Below, in pieces: positions 42,450 through 49,993 of a stretch of DNA of 62,474 nt. The number at the start of each line of letters is the position of its first letter. Position 1 is the stretch's first letter. The notes under the pieces are model-generated. The model saw nothing but the letters and a program-made list of their open reading frames with translations, had not been told where the DNA came from and searched no databases. Origin of the DNA: an uncultured Geobacteraceae bacterium (GTDB taxonomy: Bacteria > Desulfobacterota > Desulfuromonadia > Desulfuromonadales > Geopsychrobacteraceae). Position numbers and translations under genes: made by a program. The DNA is taken from NCBI GenBank assembly GCA_937958075.1, contig CALFFB010000134.1, forward strand, positions 1 through 62,474, read 5' to 3'.

Positions 42450-43583
42450 TTATGCCCGCCGTAATATTTCCACCAGTAGAGCGCTGACCTGTTCCATGTC
42501 CTTTAAGGTGACCTGCTCTTCCAGGCTGTGGACCTTGTCCATGCCGGTTCCGAGGATGACCATGTCGATACCGGCACCGTTAAAGATGCTGGCGTCGGAG
42601 CCGCCGCCGGCAGCGCAGATCTGTTGCGGCCGGTTGAGGGCCTCACCGGCGGCGACGACCAGCTGGACGATGGGTGCGTCTTCGGCAATCTGCATGGCGG
42701 GAAAGTCCTCCCTGATATCAAAAGCCATGCCGGCCCGTTTCTTTTCGCCATCCCGGTCGATGCTGGCCTTCTGCACTTCTTCCTCGGCGCAGCGGATGAT
42801 CGTTTCCGTAGTCTGACGCAGGACCTCCTGGTTGTGGCTGCGGACTTCTCCACGTAAACTGACCTTGCCCGGTATGATGTTGGTGGCCACGCCTCCGTTG
42901 ATGGTGCCGATATTGGCGGTTGTTTCGGCATCGATGCGTCCCAAAGGCATGCGGGCGATGGCCCTGGAGGCGATGGCGATGGCGGAAAGACCCTGCTCGG
43001 GACAGACTCCGGCGTGGGCTTCCAGCCCGAAAATATCGATGGTAAAGCGGTTTGCCGCCGGCGAACGATGAATGATCCGGTCGATGCCGGTGGTGTCAAG
43101 GGCAACCCCCTGCTTGCCCTTGAAGCGGGTAAAATCGAGATGTTTTGCCCCCAGCAGCCCCTGCTCCTCGCAGATGGTAATGGCGATCTCCAGGGGCGGG
43201 TAAGGGATATTCTGTTCCTTGAGCACCTCAATGGTCTCGATCAACTCGGCAATACCCGCCTTGTCATCGGCCCCCAGAACCGTTTTCCCGGCGCTGGTAA
43301 AGACGCCGTCCTTGAGGACCGGCTGCACATTCACCGCCGGACTGACGGTGTCCATATGCACACAGAGGATAAAGGGATCTCCGGCGCGGGTCCCCGGCAG
43401 GCGGGCGACAAGGTTGTTGCTGTCGCTGCCGATGGCGGCCCCGGCCCGGTCAAACTCGACCGTGGCGCCGAGTTCCTCGAAACGTCGGGCCAGATAGACG
43501 GCCATGGCCGCCTCCTTGTAGGATGGGCTGTCGATGCTGGCCTGGCGCATGAATTCATTGCTTAAGCGGTCTCGATTGATCAT
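42450..43583 (-). CDS. M20 family metallopeptidase (peptidase T-like)
   Basis: The 377-residue zinc aminopeptidase-like protein has metal ligands in VHMDTVSP, GADDKAG and CEEQGLLGAKHLD (catalytic Glu plus ligand Glu), plus VALDTTG. GLEAHAGVCPEQGLSAI marks the dimerisation insert, and the final His lies in GMDKVHSLEE. This is the PepT/PepT2 group, which trims tripeptides in the cytoplasm. The substrate is inferred. It is divergent from the aldehyde oxidoreductase operon, with 126 bases between starts. Confidence 0.9.
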   Translation of the reverse strand: MINRDRLSNEFMRQASIDSPSYKEAAMAVYLARRFEELGATVEFDRAGAAIGSDSNNLVARLPGTRAGDPFILCVHMDTVSPAVNVQPVLKDGVFTSAGKTVLGADDKAGIAELIETIEVLKEQNIPYPPLEIAITICEEQGLLGAKHLDFTRFKGKQGVALDTTGIDRIIHRSPAANRFTIDIFGLEAHAGVCPEQGLSAIAIASRAIARMPLGRIDAETTANIGTINGGVATNIIPGKVSLRGEVRSHNQEVLRQTTETIIRCAEEEVQKASIDRDGEKKRAGMAFDIREDFPAMQIAEDAPIVQLVVAAGEALNRPQQICAAGGGSDASIFNGAGIDMVILGTGMDKVHSLEEQVTLKDMEQVSALLVEILRRA

Positions 43584-43628
43584 TGGGTGTTGTCCCTGCA
43601 GCAGAAAGTGTGGAGTGAAAAGCCCTGT

Positions 43629-43658
43629 TGGACACTTTAGATCAAGGGCTGCTATAAA
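43629..43658 (+). promoter_or_regulatory. Putative promoter of the AOR operon
   Basis: TGGACA (43629-43634) and TATAAA (43653-43658) are 18 bases apart, ending 51 bases before the AOR start codon. Confidence 0.45.
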
Positions 43659-43709
43659 TACAAATCTTTGTCGGACAGGGCTGGATGACCAGGGTTGGAG
43701 GACAGGCGT

Positions 43710-45458
43710 ATGTTATCTCGGCACTACGGTTGGCACGGGTGCTTGCTGCATGTGGATCTGAATCGGCAGAGCATCCGGACGTGCGCTATCGAGCCGCAGC
43801 TTCTGCACAGCTACCTTGGGGGGCGCGGGCTGGGGGTGCGCCTGCTGCGCGACGCTCATCACAGGGAGCCCTGCAGCGCCGACATGCCCTTGATCTTCGC
43901 GGTGGGCCCCCTGGGTGGAACGGCTGCGCCGACGAGCGCACGCATGTCCGTCGTGTCGCGATCCCCCTTGACCGGGACGGTTTTTGACAGTTCCTGCGGC
44001 GGATCCTTCGCCTGGCACCTGAAGGCCGCCGGTTTCGACGCCCTGCTGGTCACCGGTTGCAGCCCTCAGCCTGTATTACTGGATATCAAGGAGGGTACAG
44101 CTTCGCTGGTACCGGCATCCCGGCTCTGGGGTCAGACCGTCAGCGTGACCCATCAGGCCCTCGCTGGTGCCGGCAGTTGCGCTGCCATCGGTCCTGCCGG
44201 AGAACGGCAGGTGCGCTACGCCAATATTATCACCAGTGAGGGCAATGCCGCCGGTCGTGGTGGCCTTGGTGCGGTGATGGGCGCCAAGGGCCTTAAGGCC
44301 ATCCGCGTTGATGGTCGTCGGCAAACGCGCGTTGCCCAGCAGTCGCGCCTTGCTCAGGGCGTCAGGGATGTCATGCGGCTGCTCAAAGCCTCCCCCTTTG
44401 TTTTTGGTGACCTTGGCATCTCCAGATTCGGCACCCCCGCTCTGGTCGATGTACTGGCACAGCGGCGGCTGTTGCCGGCTGAAAATTTCAGGAAAACCCT
44501 CTCAGCGCCGGCAATCCGGATCAACGCTGCGGCCCTGCATCAGCGCTACCAGCCACACAAGAGAGGCTGTCACGGATGTCCCGTTGCCTGTAAACAGTTT
44601 ACTGAAGCAGGGGACAAACTGCCGGAGTTCGGCAGTCTCGGTCATTTTGCCGCCCTGGGGGACAATCCTGATCTTGACGGTATTGTCGCTGCCGCGCGGC
44701 GGTGCAATGATCTGGGTCTCGATACCCAGTCCGCTGCCGCGAGTCTGGCCTGCTGGAGTGAAATCAAGGGGGACTTCCCCAGGGTCGAACAGCTGCCGGA
44801 ACTGCTTGAGATGATCGCCTACCGCCGGGGGGTCGGAGAACTGCTGGCGCAAGGAGCACAGCGTCTGGCGGACGAGCTGCACCAGCCGCAGGCAGCGATG
44901 ACGGTCAAGGGGCTGGAACTGCCGCCACTGGACCCCCGCGGCGGCTGCGGTCTGGCGCTGTCTTACGTGACCAGCAATCGCGGGGCCTGCCACCTGCGCG
45001 CCTTTGCCCTCAGTCACGAGGTGTTGCGCAAACCGGTGGCGACGGACCCTTTAACCTTTGCCGGCAAGGCCCGCATTAATACAGGCGCGGAAAATACCTG
45101 TGCGGCGGTCGATTCCCTGGTGGCCTGCCGCTTTGCCCTGGTGGCTGCCGGGCTGGAAGAATACGCGGCCCTGCTGACGGCGGTGACCGGCCTGGACTAT
45201 ACGGCCGGGGATCTGCAGGCCATCGGTGAGCGCATCTTTCTCACGGAGCGTTTTTATAATCAGAACAATGGTTTTGATCATCGAGACGATGTTCTGCCGC
45301 CGCGTTTTTTCACATCCGGGATGGCAGCCGCAGAAGGGGCTGACATGGCACCTGTCGACGGAGAAGCTTTTGCGGATGAATTGCGGCGCTATTACCGGTT
45401 TCGGGGGCTGGATGAGCAGGGACGTCTGCCCGCTACCTATCTGGATGGACAGCCATGA
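43710..45458 (+). CDS. aor: Aldehyde:ferredoxin oxidoreductase family protein (tungsten/molybdopterin)
   Basis: This is a 582-residue AOR-family enzyme that interconverts aldehydes and carboxylates with ferredoxin. The 4Fe-4S ligands C287-x2-C290-x3-C294 (GCHGCPVACK) and C473 (DSLVACRF) match the spacing of Pyrococcus AOR. SYLGGRGLGVRLL near the start and GPLGGTAAPTSARM and GNAAGRGGLGAVMGAKGLKAI are pterin-binding stretches. GGAGG at 43697-43701 supports ATG 43710 rather than TTG 43695. No separate Fe-S subunit is encoded. The TGA overlaps the next ATG (ATGA), coupling it to an aldolase-like gene. The true substrate is unknown. Confidence 0.92.
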   Translation: MLSRHYGWHGCLLHVDLNRQSIRTCAIEPQLLHSYLGGRGLGVRLLRDAHHREPCSADMPLIFAVGPLGGTAAPTSARMSVVSRSPLTGTVFDSSCGGSFAWHLKAAGFDALLVTGCSPQPVLLDIKEGTASLVPASRLWGQTVSVTHQALAGAGSCAAIGPAGERQVRYANIITSEGNAAGRGGLGAVMGAKGLKAIRVDGRRQTRVAQQSRLAQGVRDVMRLLKASPFVFGDLGISRFGTPALVDVLAQRRLLPAENFRKTLSAPAIRINAAALHQRYQPHKRGCHGCPVACKQFTEAGDKLPEFGSLGHFAALGDNPDLDGIVAAARRCNDLGLDTQSAAASLACWSEIKGDFPRVEQLPELLEMIAYRRGVGELLAQGAQRLADELHQPQAAMTVKGLELPPLDPRGGCGLALSYVTSNRGACHLRAFALSHEVLRKPVATDPLTFAGKARINTGAENTCAAVDSLVACRFALVAAGLEEYAALLTAVTGLDYTAGDLQAIGERIFLTERFYNQNNGFDHRDDVLPPRFFTSGMAAAEGADMAPVDGEAFADELRRYYRFRGLDEQGRLPATYLDGQP

Positions 45459-46624
45459 TTCGACAAGTTCGCAGCTGCCGCGACAAACTGCACGCTGCCG
45501 GCATGGTAAGGCCGGAGCGTCTCGCCATCCTGGTGGAGGATGACCAGCTGCTGCAGGAAGGCGCGGAGGATTTGCTGGCCCTTGGCCGGGATGTTTTCGC
45601 CGGGACCGGCGCCATGGCGATGATGATCGCCGAGCCGGATGTGCCGTTGCAGACCCTGATCCCCATGAGCATCGCCGCTGACGTCCATTCCCTGACGCCT
45701 CTTGACACGGAAACCCGCACCTTTCTGCACGATATTCCCGTCATCCGCAGGCACCGGGGCCCGTTGCCCCACAGGGAGATCATCGCGGCCCTGCGGCGGC
45801 GCAAAGGCGTGCTGGTGGAAGACGTGGGGCTGATTGCTGTCGGGCAGATGACCGTCGAACAGACCTATGTCAACCTTTCGTCCCTTTATCACGCCCTCTT
45901 TGTCTCCTGTCTGCTTCGGCTTGTTCGCTCCGGTCGTTTTCTCGGGGCTGCAGAAAAAGACCTTTTGCGCCCCCTGGTCCGGAGCCTGTCGGTGGACATT
46001 CCACCGGCGTTTGCGGATATGCCGTCCGATTTTCCAGACAACTGCAGTGCTGTCCGTCATGCTATGGCGCAGGCGGGGCGACGGACGGTGGAGCTGAAAC
46101 TGGTCGATTCCTTCTTCGGCAACGTTTCCTGCCGCAGCGACCAGGGGGTTCTGATTTCCCAGACCGGTGCCAGCCTCGATCATCTTGATGAGTGTATCGA
46201 TCTGGTGCCGGACGACAACAGCAGCACCGCAGGCATCACCGCTTCCAGTGAGCTGGTGGCCCATCGTGCCATCTACCGTCAGACAAAGGCCAGGGTCATT
46301 CTTCATGGCCATCCCAAATTCAGTGTGATTGCCAGCCTCAACTGCGCGGAAACGGACTGCCCTGTCAGCGATTGCTGGCGGGAGTGTACGCGGCCCAGGT
46401 CCATCGGGCCGGTTCCCATTGTCGCCGGGGAGATCGGTGCCGGCGGTATTGCCGAGACCCTGCCGGCGGCCATGGCGGGAGGGATTGCCATCGTTTACGG
46501 TCATGGTGTTTTCGCCTGCGGACAGCAGGGTTTTCGCGATCCCCTGCAGGCCATGATCGCCCTGGAGAACCGGTGTCGGCGAGAATACCTCAACCGCTTG
46601 ATCTCTATTCAGGGGGCCTTTTGA
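45455..46624 (+). CDS. Two-domain class II aldolase/adducin-like protein
   Basis: The 389-residue protein ends in an intact class II aldolase domain (about 195-389). It has NVSCRSDQGVLISQTGAS, zinc ligands in LHGHPKFS (HxH) and a third His in VYGHGVFACG, followed by an EALE-like helix. Residues 1-190 look like a second, degenerate copy: VLVEDVGLIAVGQMTVEQTYVNLSSLYHA mirrors that end, but no HxH is seen. Several Cys (ECTRP, NCAETDCPVSDCWREC) lie before the third His. Relatives cleave phosphorylated sugars or act as epimerases. Here the neighbour is an aldehyde oxidoreductase, suggesting it yields or uses an aldehyde. Confidence 0.82.
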   Translation: MIRQVRSCRDKLHAAGMVRPERLAILVEDDQLLQEGAEDLLALGRDVFAGTGAMAMMIAEPDVPLQTLIPMSIAADVHSLTPLDTETRTFLHDIPVIRRHRGPLPHREIIAALRRRKGVLVEDVGLIAVGQMTVEQTYVNLSSLYHALFVSCLLRLVRSGRFLGAAEKDLLRPLVRSLSVDIPPAFADMPSDFPDNCSAVRHAMAQAGRRTVELKLVDSFFGNVSCRSDQGVLISQTGASLDHLDECIDLVPDDNSSTAGITASSELVAHRAIYRQTKARVILHGHPKFSVIASLNCAETDCPVSDCWRECTRPRSIGPVPIVAGEIGAGGIAETLPAAMAGGIAIVYGHGVFACGQQGFRDPLQAMIALENRCRREYLNRLISIQGAF

Positions 46625-47226
46625 ACTACCTTGCGCATCTTTATTTTTCCGAATCACGGCCATTGGCCTGGGCCGGGGCCCTGATGGGGGATTTCGTCAA
46701 GGGCCGTCGGTTCGACGGGTTGCCGGATGATCTGGTGATGCATCTGCAGCTGCATCGCGCCCTCGACGCCTATACCCGGATCAGTGTGCCTTTCCAGCGC
46801 AGTCGCCGGCGCCTTGACCCGGCCCTGAGTCATGGCCGCAGTGTGATCGTGGATGTCTTTTACGATCATTTTCTGGCCTGTTACTGGCGTGACTACAGCC
46901 CTTGCCCCTTGCCCGATTTTGCGCAACAGGTCTATGCTGGGCTCATGGACTGTCACGATGTCCTGCATCCCAGACTGCAACAGCAACTGCCGCAGATGAT
47001 GGCGCGGGACTGGTTGACTTCGTATCAGCGACCGGAGGTCGTCAAGCGGGTGCTGGAGCGTCTTTCGCAACGGCTGAACCACAAGCTCGATCTGGTCGGC
47101 GGGTTTGCCGCCCTGACGACGGGACGAGACGCACTGGAAGAAGACTTCAGGAGCTTTATGGCCGGGGCAGCCCCTTATCTTCAGCAGTGGAAGGCGGAAA
47201 GACTGGCGACCGGGGAGGGTTCATGA
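46621..47226 (+). CDS. acpH: ACP phosphodiesterase family protein (AcpH-like)
   Basis: The 201-residue protein reads MNYLAHLYFS, GALMGDFVKGRRFDGLP, LQLHRALDAYTRISVPFQRSRRRL and IVDVFYDHFLACYW, the conserved blocks of AcpH (E. coli: 193 residues). AcpH removes the 4'-phosphopantetheine arm from acyl carrier protein. Metal ligands are likely the GDF Asp, LHR His, LD Asp and DHF His, all present. The start is TTG 46621, inside the stop of the aldolase gene (TTGA), with AGGGGG upstream; codons upstream in frame only re-read aldolase DNA. ATGA couples it to the next gene. Confidence 0.85.
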   Translation: MNYLAHLYFSESRPLAWAGALMGDFVKGRRFDGLPDDLVMHLQLHRALDAYTRISVPFQRSRRRLDPALSHGRSVIVDVFYDHFLACYWRDYSPCPLPDFAQQVYAGLMDCHDVLHPRLQQQLPQMMARDWLTSYQRPEVVKRVLERLSQRLNHKLDLVGGFAALTTGRDALEEDFRSFMAGAAPYLQQWKAERLATGEGS

Positions 47227-47909
47227 CCAGAGCCGGATGGGTTCGCATCATTCCTTTTGCCCTGTTCATGGGCTTTATCGGTATTGAGCAGGGGATCGGC
47301 TGGTTGCTGGAGCGTGGCAGCCTTGACCTGCCGGCGCCGAGCCTGCTGTATCTCTATCCCCTCAAGGCGCTGCTGGTCGCGGCGATGCTCGGCTGGTTCT
47401 GGCGCGATTATGTGGAGATTTCCCTCGCCGATTTCAAACAGGTTGTTTTTACCGGCGGCAGTGTTCTTCTCGGACTGCTGGTTTTTGTTCTGTGGATTCA
47501 CATGGATTGGGATTTCGCGACCTTCGGTCAAAGCAGCGGCTTCAATCCGTATCTGCTGGAAGATGACAGTCAGCGTCTGGTTATTATCGCCAGCCGCCTG
47601 TTTGGCGCGGTGCTGGTGGTGCCGGTGATGGAAGAGCTGTTCTGGCGCTCCTTTCTGTTGCGTTATACGATCAATGCTGATTTCATGAAAGTTCGTGTCG
47701 GCACCTACAGCCTGGGGTCCCTGCTCATCTGTGCCGTGCTCTTCGGGCTGGAGCACCATCTGGTTCTGGCCGGAATCATGGCCGGACTGGCTTACAGCGG
47801 ACTCCTCTACTGGACACGCAGCATCGCCCAGTGCATTCTGGCCCACGCCGTGACCAATCTGGCTCTGGGGATTTACGTTCTTTACACCGGCGCCTGGCAG
47901 TTCTGGTAA
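47223..47909 (+). CDS. CPBP/CAAX-type intramembrane protease-like protein
   Basis: This 228-residue membrane protein has about seven hydrophobic helices. Motifs of the CPBP glutamic protease family are EELFWRSFLLR (near residue 140), FGLEHH and HAVTNLALGIYV, supplying the Glu and His residues of the active site. It resembles the CAAX-related family (pepcterm_CAAX) linked elsewhere to exosortase systems, but no exosortase gene is in the window. ATG 47223 has GGGAGGG upstream and overlaps the acpH stop. It ends the aor operon; the radical SAM gene faces it with 2 bases between. Confidence 0.82.
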   Translation: MTRAGWVRIIPFALFMGFIGIEQGIGWLLERGSLDLPAPSLLYLYPLKALLVAAMLGWFWRDYVEISLADFKQVVFTGGSVLLGLLVFVLWIHMDWDFATFGQSSGFNPYLLEDDSQRLVIIASRLFGAVLVVPVMEELFWRSFLLRYTINADFMKVRVGTYSLGSLLICAVLFGLEHHLVLAGIMAGLAYSGLLYWTRSIAQCILAHAVTNLALGIYVLYTGAWQFW

Positions 47910-47911
47910 TC

Positions 47912-49246
47912 TCAGAGTTTCGCCGGTAGCGGCCAGTCGGTCTCATATCCGGGGGGATAAAAATTCTCTTTAGTCCGGTTGAAATAGCCATACTGCAGGC
48001 GCGGAACCGCTTTTTTGACCCGATCCAGCATGCGTTTCATGCCGATTCCCCGGCCATCAATCTCCAGAGCCCGCCAGTACAGCACCGGATCGATGCTCAG
48101 ATTCCGCATCTGGATCATGTCCAGACCCGTTTCGTCGACAAGCTCCAGCAGCGCCGTGATCTCGTCCTCACGATCCGTCACTCCGGGAAAAACCAGATAG
48201 TTGAGCATGGTGAACAGGCCGTTGGCTTTGGCGCGACGAATGGACGTAATGACATCGGCGAACTGATAGCCGCGCGGCCGGTAATAGCTGTTGTAAAACC
48301 GTTCCTGGACGGAGTTCAGGGAGACGCGAATGGAATCGATGCCGGCAGCGGCCAGGTCATCAACGGCAGCAGGGATCGAGGCGTTGGTGTTGAAGTTGAT
48401 GGTGCCGCGCGAGGTGCTACGGCGCATGGAGGCGACGGCTGCCTGTACCGTCGGCAGTTGCATGATGGGGTCCCCCTCGCAGCCCTGGCCGAAAGAGACA
48501 ATGGCGTTCTCGGCCTGTTTCAGGTGCGGAACGGCCACCTCGCAGAGCTCGTCGACGCTGGGGACGAAATCGAGGCGATCCTGACTCGACTGGCAGGCGG
48601 TGGGGTCTTCCTGCAGGGAAATACACCCCAGACACTGGGCGTTGCAGGCGGGTGAGCAGGGCAGGGGGGCCTCCCAGCGCCCAAAGAACAGGTTCTTGGC
48701 GGCGAAACAGTGATAGTCCAGAGCGCAGCGTGACAACTGTTCGAGGAGTCGGTTGTCGGGTTGCTGGGCTACCCGCTTTCTGACCAGAGGCTCCAGCTTG
48801 CGGTCATCAAAATGCCGGGGTTCCCACTGGCGGTTGCGATCGACGCGGACAGCGGCTACGTAAAAGCGTTCCTCCTCCAGACACCAGCCGACAGCGGTAT
48901 AGGACCAGAGGGTCAACTCAACCGGTTTCTGCTGATAGCCGGCCGCCGGCAGCAGGGTGCGGGTAAAGGCCGGGGTGACAAAGGCGGAAACCGCCTGCAG
49001 GGCGCCACCACCCCAGGATCTGGGCATGTGGGTCAGGGTTTTGAGCTTGCCGCTGCGTCGGTCAAAACCAAGGGGAGGCGTCTGGGGAATGGTGAACAGG
49101 CGGCTGCCTTCGGGCAGGGGGATGAGCTCGTCCGGCTGGGGTCGGCAGACGCTCATGCCGTTGTTGCCGGCCATGAGCAGATCAGGGTATTCGAAAACGT
49201 CACCCCGACTGTCAGCCACCAGGGTCACAAAGGTTTTTTTTGACAT
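47912..49246 (-). CDS. Radical SAM protein of unknown function
   Basis: The 444-residue protein carries the radical SAM cluster unusually far in. CSPACNAQCLGCIS near residue 200 holds CNAQCLGC (CxxxCxxC), with a further Cys before. The barrel follows: IVSFGQGCEGDPIMQ, TINFNTNASIP, DSIRVSLNSVQERFYNSYYRPRGY and LNYLVFPGVTDREDE. The first 195 residues are a separate domain with Cys (MSVCRPQ, RCALDYHCFAAKNLFFGRWEAPLPC). No SPASM-type Cys-rich tail is seen. I do not know its substrate. A possible small Cys-rich gene overlaps its start on the same strand. Confidence 0.8.
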   Translation of the reverse strand: MSKKTFVTLVADSRGDVFEYPDLLMAGNNGMSVCRPQPDELIPLPEGSRLFTIPQTPPLGFDRRSGKLKTLTHMPRSWGGGALQAVSAFVTPAFTRTLLPAAGYQQKPVELTLWSYTAVGWCLEEERFYVAAVRVDRNRQWEPRHFDDRKLEPLVRKRVAQQPDNRLLEQLSRCALDYHCFAAKNLFFGRWEAPLPCSPACNAQCLGCISLQEDPTACQSSQDRLDFVPSVDELCEVAVPHLKQAENAIVSFGQGCEGDPIMQLPTVQAAVASMRRSTSRGTINFNTNASIPAAVDDLAAAGIDSIRVSLNSVQERFYNSYYRPRGYQFADVITSIRRAKANGLFTMLNYLVFPGVTDREDEITALLELVDETGLDMIQMRNLSIDPVLYWRALEIDGRGIGMKRMLDRVKKAVPRLQYGYFNRTKENFYPPGYETDWPLPAKL

Positions 49247-49521
49247 TTCGGGCGGTTCCCTTTCTGTAACTCTTCAGCACAGGGTTCGGATTCCCATTCC
49301 AAGGGACACTTTGCGCCGTCCATGGCCGTTCGACTGTCGCCGTCCGTGGCGACAGACGCCCTTGTCACGGGAACCCGAACCCAGTGCTCGGGTTTGTGGT
49401 AAACAGTTACCCTTTTCTTTTTACAGTTGCCATGACAACACATCCCCGCCACAGCTTCGCTTGCCTGCAGTCCGGCAGCAGCGGCTGCGTACATGCACAG
49501 ATAACCCCTGCACAAGGTCAT
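49225..49521 (-). CDS. Possible small Cys-rich protein (doubtful)
   Basis: A 98-codon frame runs into the start of the radical SAM gene and overlaps it by 22 bases. AGAGGAT lies about nine bases before ATG 49521. The product has an Ala-rich N-terminus, then GMCCHGNCKKKR and two Cys near the end. No known family is apparent. Two 7-bp hairpins (49335-49354 and 49372-49394) lie within it, so it may instead be a structured leader of the radical SAM gene. The 381-base gap 49247-49627 holds nothing else I can assign. Confidence 0.25.
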   Translation of the reverse strand: MTLCRGYLCMYAAAAAGLQASEAVAGMCCHGNCKKKRVTVYHKPEHWVRVPVTRASVATDGDSRTAMDGAKCPLEWESEPCAEELQKGNRPKCQKKPL

Positions 49522-49627
49522 GGATTTATCCTCTGTCAGCCGGTTTAGCTTTACTTGTTTACTCTGCTTTGGTAAAGAGTTTGCCGACTGCTGAACTGTT
49601 ACTTTTTAACAGATGAGGATGATGCGG

Positions 49628-49993
49628 ATGAATAAGACTTTACTGCTCCTGTTGTCGTTGTTGTCTCTGGTGTTAATCGGCTGTTCCGGTGGTGGCGACA
49701 GCTACGGTGCCGGCGTCAATACCGATGCCCCCAGAGTACAGGTGAAAGACGTCTTTCTCAAGCCCGATCTGCTGGGGAAGGAAGTGACCCTCGAAGGACG
49801 TATTGTCAGTCAGTGCGCCTCCAACGGATGCTGGTTTTATCTCCAGGATGATACCGGTCAGGTCTATGTCGATCTGTCGCGCAACGGCTTTGAATTGCCC
49901 TCCCTGCCCAACCGGACGGCCACAGCGACCGGCACGGTTGCCAGGACCCAGCAGGCTTATCTGCTGGTCGCCACCGGCGTGGTGGTGAAATGA
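49628..49993 (+). CDS. OB-fold lipoprotein with CASNGCW motif
   Basis: This 121-residue protein starts with a lipoprotein signal (MNKTLLLLLSLLSLVLIGC, lipid Cys19). The mature part is an OB-fold-like barrel: VTLEGRIVSQCASNGCWFYLQDDTGQVYVDL. The C-x3-GCW stretch suggests a metal or thiol site; similar C-GCW motifs occur in small periplasmic redox or metal proteins. GAGGAT at 49615-49620 favours ATG 49628 over the in-frame ATGs at 49613, 49619 and 49622. It is coupled by ATGA to the permease that follows, so it is likely a third component of that transporter. Confidence 0.8.
   Translation: MNKTLLLLLSLLSLVLIGCSGGGDSYGAGVNTDAPRVQVKDVFLKPDLLGKEVTLEGRIVSQCASNGCWFYLQDDTGQVYVDLSRNGFELPSLPNRTATATGTVARTQQAYLLVATGVVVK

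Noticed and set aside
43733..43750. Sigma54-like TGGCAC...TTGC element near the aor start
   Set aside because: The GG to GC spacing is one base too long and the site lies inside the aor coding region.
46372..46620. N-terminal extension of the AcpH-like protein
   Set aside because: These codons re-read the end of the aldolase gene in another frame; the family N-terminus starts at TTG 46621.
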